Assembly (NCBI RefSeq): GCF_009689005.1
Contig: NZ_AP021879.1
Span: 1,054,001-1,118,000, forward strand
DNA from: Desulfosarcina ovata subsp. ovata
GTDB taxonomy: Bacteria > Desulfobacterota > Desulfobacteria > Desulfobacterales > Desulfosarcinaceae
Reading direction: 5' to 3'
Length of the DNA stretch: 64,000 nucleotides
The notes under the pieces are model-generated. The model saw only the letters and a list, made by a program, of their open reading frames with translations. It did not search any database and was not told where the DNA came from. Shown here in pieces: positions 59,521 through 64,000 of the stretch (its first letter is position 1; every line of letters begins with the position of its first letter). The translations under genes and the position numbers were made by a program.

Positions 59521-60568
59521 ACACCTGCCGTCAGCCCCATCGATTCTCATTATTCTCATGGGAGCTTTAGGGGATGTGGCCCGGGGACTTTGCATAGTCT
59601 CCCACATCAAGAATCACCGTCCCAAAAGCAAAATCTCTTGGCTGGTCGAACCCAAATGGGCCGAAGTGGTTCGCTTTCATCCTGCAATATATCGGTTAAT
59701 CGTGTTCAATCGGCCCCGAGGACTTCCCGCCGTCAAGGACCTCTACAGAGAACTGTCCGAAGAAAACTTCGACATCACCCTGGACCTGCAGCGCCACTTT
59801 AAAAGTGGATTTTTCTCGATTCTCTCCAGAGCCAAGCGCCGTGTGGGGTTTCACCGACGCAATGCCAAGGAGTTCAACTGGCTGATGAACAATGAGCATA
59901 TCGATTACTCGCCAGGCGGGTTGTCTAAGCTCGATCTCTATATTCGGTTTACCCGTCATCTGGGTCTTCCCGAACCGAAATCCCTGGATTTCGGATTCTC
60001 ATCCTTGGATATAGCTGCGGTCCGACCCCATATCTCGGCGCAGTTGACCGAATCCTTTGTAGCGGTTGTGATGGGATCGTCGTGGGACTCCAAGGACTGG
60101 GTCTTCGAAGGATATCGCCAACTGGTTGAAAGTATCCTGGAGTCCGGGGAGATAGGGGTTGTGCTTTTGGGGGACCGATCCCAAACCGAACCAGCCGAAC
60201 AGTTAACACGTATAATCAGACATCCAAAACTGGTCGATCTGGTCGGAAAAACTTCTCTTCTGGAATTAACTGCCATTCTAAAAGCCGCTCGGACAGCCGT
60301 GGGACCGGACTCCGGTCCCGGCCACCTGGCCGGTGCGGTGAAAACGCCTTATGTCTCGCTCTTTGGTCCCACCGATCCAACGCTAACTGCCCCTTATGGA
60401 AGCGAACACCTCGTCGTACAGGTCAAACCCGAATGCAGCCCCTGTTATAAAAGAAAATGCCCTATACCAGACCGCTGGTGCATGCGCCAAATAGAGGCGG
60501 GGGTGGTAAAAGCAAAAATTGATCAGGCACTGCTGACATCGACATGCGAAAGGTTTGACACCGTGTAA
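59510..60568 (+). CDS. GT9-family heptosyltransferase-like protein
   Basis: A 352-residue GT-B enzyme. 'SILIILMGALGDVARGLCIV' is the N-terminal acceptor-side motif, and 'RTAVGPDSGPGHLAGAVKTPYVSLFGPTDP' the donor site, as in heptosyltransferases WaaC/WaaF. The Cys-rich tail 'CSPCYKRKCPIPDRWCM' parallels the other GT9 protein in the locus. The ATG at 59510 is supported by AAGGAAA upstream and overlaps the kdkA-like gene. With two GT9 enzymes the locus can account for two heptose additions. Confidence 0.88.
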   Translation: MYRKHLPSAPSILIILMGALGDVARGLCIVSHIKNHRPKSKISWLVEPKWAEVVRFHPAIYRLIVFNRPRGLPAVKDLYRELSEENFDITLDLQRHFKSGFFSILSRAKRRVGFHRRNAKEFNWLMNNEHIDYSPGGLSKLDLYIRFTRHLGLPEPKSLDFGFSSLDIAAVRPHISAQLTESFVAVVMGSSWDSKDWVFEGYRQLVESILESGEIGVVLLGDRSQTEPAEQLTRIIRHPKLVDLVGKTSLLELTAILKAARTAVGPDSGPGHLAGAVKTPYVSLFGPTDPTLTAPYGSEHLVVQVKPECSPCYKRKCPIPDRWCMRQIEAGVVKAKIDQALLTSTCERFDTV

Positions 60569-60592
60569 TCTTTCCGCTTTCGAGATTCTTTT

Positions 60593-61669
60593 TCAGTGAG
60601 CATTGAGAAGCAGAAACCCAGATACGCACAAAAAAATAAGATTGGCAGCCCAGGCAGCCACCAGCGGGGGAACCATTTCAGCATACCCCAAGGATATACA
60701 AAAACCATTGAAAATCCAGTAGAGAAAGGCAACTCCCAATCCATATGTAATACTCACCGGCAACCCCTCGCGCAACTTGCCGCGCAGAGCAAGTGCAGCG
60801 CCTAACACGCTGAGAAAAATGCAAACAAAAGGGGTTGCAATTTTGCATTGATAGTCGACCCGATAACGGGTTGCACTATACCCTTCCTGCTCGACCTTGT
60901 CGATATATCGCCCCAGTTCAGCCAGCCCCATTTCATCGGATCGTTTGGCGGCCTGGGCCAGGTCGTCCGGGTTGAGTTCAATGTTGGCAACCCATTGCTT
61001 GTGCATCGTTACACGCTGTACATCGTCCCCGTCCTGAAAATCCTGCTGCATTACGTTATCAAGCCGCCAGTGTTGATTTGCAAAGCGGCCTGACCGTGCA
61101 TCAATCCGTTGGACAAGCCGAAAGGCTTCATCGAAAGTGAAAAGCGTGATCCCTGTGACCCGCTTTTGTTGAGGCGCATACCTTGAAATGTGAATAATCT
61201 GTTTTGCGGAACGCATCCAGATATCATTCATTTTCGTTGCGTAAATATTTTTTTTGCGCACCTCATGAAGCCAGATGCGGTTGGCTTTATCCATCAGGTG
61301 GGGCATAACGAATTCGGCCACCAAGAACATAAGGCCGCAAAACAGAACACCCAACGTAAAAGTAGGCTGCACGAGCCGCATTTTACCGATTCCGCAGCTT
61401 TTCAGGGCAATCACCTCATGATTTTTGCTCATCAGTCCCAAAGCGATGAGAATAGAGAGCAGAAACCCGACGGGAGCGATCTGGACAAAAATGAATGGCA
61501 GCTTGTACAGTAAATAGACAACGCACCTTATGGCCGGGATGCCAGCCTCCATGAAATTATCGATCTTTTCAATGAAATCAATGGCCAAATAGATGCTAAG
61601 CACTGCCGCCAATACGATAAAAAAGCTTTTTAAAATTTCACGGGTTACATAACGGTAAAGTATTGTCAT
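60593..61669 (-). CDS. lptG: LPS export permease LptG
   Basis: A 358-residue inner-membrane protein of the LptF/LptG (YjgP/YjgQ) family. Six membrane segments occur, three at each end, around a periplasmic beta-jellyroll domain (about 130-260). 'GLMSKNHEVIALKSCGIGKMRL' is the conserved coupling-helix region facing the LptB ATPase. With LptF and LptB2 it extracts LPS from the inner membrane to the LptA bridge. The start overlaps the lptF stop by 4 bp. It ends 24 bp from the convergent GT9 gene. Confidence 0.93.
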   Translation of the reverse strand: MTILYRYVTREILKSFFIVLAAVLSIYLAIDFIEKIDNFMEAGIPAIRCVVYLLYKLPFIFVQIAPVGFLLSILIALGLMSKNHEVIALKSCGIGKMRLVQPTFTLGVLFCGLMFLVAEFVMPHLMDKANRIWLHEVRKKNIYATKMNDIWMRSAKQIIHISRYAPQQKRVTGITLFTFDEAFRLVQRIDARSGRFANQHWRLDNVMQQDFQDGDDVQRVTMHKQWVANIELNPDDLAQAAKRSDEMGLAELGRYIDKVEQEGYSATRYRVDYQCKIATPFVCIFLSVLGAALALRGKLREGLPVSITYGLGVAFLYWIFNGFCISLGYAEMVPPLVAAWAANLIFLCVSGFLLLNAH

Positions 61670-62844
61670 TGCTTTGCCAAACGCCGGGCGACGCCGCTGA
61701 TCAGTGTTCCAAACCAGAAAAAATCAACCGATTTCTCTCTGGTCGCCCTTGAAAGTAGAAAGATAGCAAATCCACCAAGCACAGCATTGGGCATCCACAT
61801 GCCAACCACGGGGGGGTAGTACCCGTTTTCACCCATGGTGGTGCCGACTGACAAAAGGATGTAGTAAAATAAGAAAAAGAACAGGCCAAGGCCGATGCCA
61901 AAGGATTTTTTTGAGTGGCGGTTCTGGATACCAAGCGGTACAGCCAAAAGTCCCATCGCCAGGCAGGCGAATGGGATGGAGAACTTGCGGTGATATTTGA
62001 TCAGTGCCCGCCTGTAGCCGCTGCCTTTCTTTTGTTGGCGCTGCAAGTAGGCCCGCAGTTCTTTGAGCATCATTTCATTAATCCGTTTTTTCGAGATATT
62101 CACCGCGGACATGGCACCTTTGAGATCCAGCCGGATATCGTAGGTTTTGAAGTGGATGGTGTACGATGATTGCTTCACCGGATCCACCTGGCTGATCATG
62201 CCGTCGAACAGCCGCAACTGGTAGAGCATTTTTTCCGGTTCGCCAAAGAGTTCGCCGGTCCGCGCAACCACCGTATTCGCGGCACCGCCTGCACGGCTGT
62301 CCTCGATGAGCACCTGCTGCAAATGGCCGCTCTGCGGCTCAATGCGGTTAACGTAAATCATCACATCCTTGAAACTATCGTTAAATGTCCGCTCTTTCAA
62401 GCTAACGTTCAGGTTTGCCGTAGCGACCTCGAACAGCAGCGTTTTGAACCGATGGGCCCCCATGGGCACACCGGCAATGGTCATGCAGCCGGTCAACAGG
62501 GTACCCACCAGGCTGAAAGCCAGAACCGGCGGCAGCAGTCGGTAGATACTCACCCCGCCGGCCTTGAGAGCCATAATCTCGTTATCGCTGGACATCCGCA
62601 ATAATGCCAGAAGAACCGCCATCATGACGGACATGGGAATGACATACTGCAGAAAGTAAGGCATGGTATAAATCAGCATGAGGCACACCGGCCCGATGCC
62701 GACATTGTGATTGACGATCATGTCGGTGATGTCGAGAATCTGTTTCATCAGGAAGATGAAGGAGAAAAAAGCCATATTGATAAAAAAAGGCGGCAGCATC
62801 TCCAAAAACAGATAGCGGAAGAGGATGGAAAATGGGTTAATCAC
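61666..62844 (-). CDS. lptF: LPS export permease LptF
   Basis: A 392-residue partner of LptG with the same six-segment plus periplasmic-domain layout. Its start 'LFRYLFLEMLPPFFINMAFF' and the coupling region 'ALLRMSSDNEIMALKAGGVSIYRL' are family signatures. The pair forms the membrane channel of the LPS exporter. It is transcribed first, with lptG overlapping. No lptB, lptA or lptC is in the window, so the other exporter parts are encoded elsewhere. Confidence 0.93.
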   Translation of the reverse strand: MINPFSILFRYLFLEMLPPFFINMAFFSFIFLMKQILDITDMIVNHNVGIGPVCLMLIYTMPYFLQYVIPMSVMMAVLLALLRMSSDNEIMALKAGGVSIYRLLPPVLAFSLVGTLLTGCMTIAGVPMGAHRFKTLLFEVATANLNVSLKERTFNDSFKDVMIYVNRIEPQSGHLQQVLIEDSRAGGAANTVVARTGELFGEPEKMLYQLRLFDGMISQVDPVKQSSYTIHFKTYDIRLDLKGAMSAVNISKKRINEMMLKELRAYLQRQQKKGSGYRRALIKYHRKFSIPFACLAMGLLAVPLGIQNRHSKKSFGIGLGLFFFLFYYILLSVGTTMGENGYYPPVVGMWMPNAVLGGFAIFLLSRATREKSVDFFWFGTLISGVARRLAKQ

Positions 62845-62977
62845 AATATATCTTTATCGTGCAAGTTTCTCTCAATCCGGAAAGTATCCCGCCAATCATC
62901 ATCGGCAGCCCGATTCACAAACAGTTTTTAATCCTAAAGGATCTCGAAGGAAAAGGAAACGAAAAAAATGTGGGAAT

Positions 62978-64000
62978 TCAGATCAGATAGCTCACCACCG
63001 CCTCGGCCGCCCGCTCGCCGTCCACGGCGCAGGAAACGATACCGCCGGCATACCCGGCCCCCTCGCCGCAGGGAAACAGCCCGTCCAGGTCGATGTGCTG
63101 CAATGTCTGCGGATGTCGCGGAATTCTGACCGGCGACGAGGTTCGCGATTCCACCCCCACGACCACCGCGTCGTTGGTGAGAAAACCTTTCAACCGTCGA
63201 TCAAAAGCTTTGAATCCGGCCTGCAAACGACGGCCAATGGGCGCGGGAAGCCAAGCGGAAAGCGGTGAGGCCGTCACCCCTGGCGGGTAGGAGCACTTCG
63301 GCAGCGTGCTGGAGGGCCTGCCGGCAACAAAATCGGCCAGGCGCTGGGCCGGCGCCACTACTCCGCCACCGCCATTCTGAAAAGCCAGCCTTTCAAGGGT
63401 CTCCTGGTAATCCAGCCCGGCCAGCGGGCCTCCGGACGTCAGCCCGGGAATGTCGTCCAGGGTGATCTCCACCACGATACCGGCATTGGCAAACGGCGAA
63501 TTGCGTTTGGCGAAAGACATGCCATTGACCACCAGGCGATCGGGTTCGGTGGACGCCGGCACGATAAACCCGCCGGGACACATGCAGAAGCTGTATACCC
63601 CGCGGCCGTCCACCTGTTGGACCAGACGGTAGGCGGCGGCCGGCAGATGATCGCCCCGGGGCTGGCCGTGGTACTGGATGCGGTCAATGAGCTCCTGGGG
63701 GTGTTCCACGCGCACGCCCATGGCAAAGGCCTTGGCTTCCAGCGCAATTCCCTGGCGCAAAAGCATGCCGTAAACATCCCGGGCACTGTGACCGGTGGCC
63801 AAAATGACCGCCCGGGCCGCCAGACGGCCGCCATCCCTAAGAACAGCTCCAGCGATCCGCCCACCTATGATGGTCAGTCCCACCACCGCCTGCTGAAAGT
63901 GGATCTCGCCGCCATGTCGGAGGATCGTTTCGCGCATGGCCTGCACAATGCCGGGCAGCCGGTTGGAGCCGATGTGGGCATGGGCCTCGTAAAGGATCGC
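62978..64000 (-). CDS. COG2509-type FAD-dependent dehydrogenase, C-terminal part
   Basis: The minus strand is open from the right edge to the stop at 62978 (341 codons), with no start inside. Segments 'ARAVILATGHSARDVYGMLLRQG', 'KAFAMGVRVEHPQELID', 'VYSFCMCPGGFIVPASTEPD' and 'LFPCGEGAGYAGGIVSCAVDGERAAEAV' match the uncharacterised FAD-dependent dehydrogenases of COG2509. The 'GEGAGYAGGI' stretch is the C-terminal FAD site. The N-terminal Rossmann motif lies outside. Substrate is unknown. About 130 bp separate it from lptF, with no clear terminator. Confidence 0.85.
   Translation of the reverse strand, partial: AILYEAHAHIGSNRLPGIVQAMRETILRHGGEIHFQQAVVGLTIIGGRIAGAVLRDGGRLAARAVILATGHSARDVYGMLLRQGIALEAKAFAMGVRVEHPQELIDRIQYHGQPRGDHLPAAAYRLVQQVDGRGVYSFCMCPGGFIVPASTEPDRLVVNGMSFAKRNSPFANAGIVVEITLDDIPGLTSGGPLAGLDYQETLERLAFQNGGGGVVAPAQRLADFVAGRPSSTLPKCSYPPGVTASPLSAWLPAPIGRRLQAGFKAFDRRLKGFLTNDAVVVGVESRTSSPVRIPRHPQTLQHIDLDGLFPCGEGAGYAGGIVSCAVDGERAAEAVVSYLI

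Overview
The window reads as chromosomal DNA of a Gram-negative deltaproteobacterium, most likely a Desulfobacterales (Desulfosarcina-like) member of the Desulfobacterota. This is inferred from the protein families: an M23 peptidase directly upstream of secA, lipid A/LPS-core genes, the 420-residue-class LeuC, a PEP-CTERM protein, and ATCGAA-type hexamer repeats between genes. No rRNA, tRNA, CRISPR array, sulfate-respiration gene or complete insertion sequence was recognised. Most of the sequence is GC-rich. Lower-GC patches lie at about 8.8-13.3 kb, 38.2-39.2 kb and 52.2-55.7 kb.

1-1.7 kb (minus strand): a tightly overlapping set of a REC-GGDEF response regulator, a possible 41-residue protein, a GNAT acetyltransferase and a truncated DUF2156 gene. 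1.8-5.5 kb: lepA, leuC and leuD, with two nested short upstream ORFs before lepA. 5.5-8.3 kb: a four-helix-bundle (S23-like) gene among hexamer-repeat hairpins, then an SLC13/TrkA-C transporter. 8.3-13.4 kb: an accessory stretch with a Phd/YefM antitoxin beside a yoeB toxin gene killed at codon 10, a secreted M64 metallopeptidase, a lipoprotein, a long non-coding AT-rich tract and a 165-bp palindromic element.

13.4-17.2 kb (minus): a full-length CarB-like protein whose two ATP-grasp domains have lost key residues, preceded by an HD hydrolase. 17.4-31.3 kb (plus): ileS-lspA, holA, a complete liv branched-chain amino-acid ABC transporter, argC, folD and an M23 peptidase. 31.5-38.2 kb: secA, a phosphoesterase, and clpS-clpA-aat, which together form the N-degron pathway. 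38.6-44.7 kb: a PEP-CTERM protein, pepA, a cyclophilin, a tRNA-queuosine mannosyltransferase-like gene with aroB, and a SLOG/MoCo-carrier-like protein.

44.8-62.8 kb is an envelope locus: lpxK; a Gfo/Idh oxidoreductase coupled to a radical SAM enzyme; two GT9 heptosyltransferase-like proteins; waaG; waaP; further LPS-kinase-like genes, one with two kinase domains; two GT2 enzymes; a GT39-like membrane glycosyltransferase; an LpxL-type acyltransferase; and lptF-lptG. Together these would build lipid A and a phosphorylated inner core and deliver LPS outward. A 148-bp MITE-like element sits between the acyltransferase and the kdkA-like gene. A COG2509-type FAD protein runs off the right end.

The strongest leads are the active-site-degraded CarB paralogue, the hexamer-repeat hairpins near the S23-like gene, the radical SAM/oxidoreductase pair and two-domain kinase in the LPS locus, and the MITE-like element. 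All family names come from reading motifs by eye; no database search was run.
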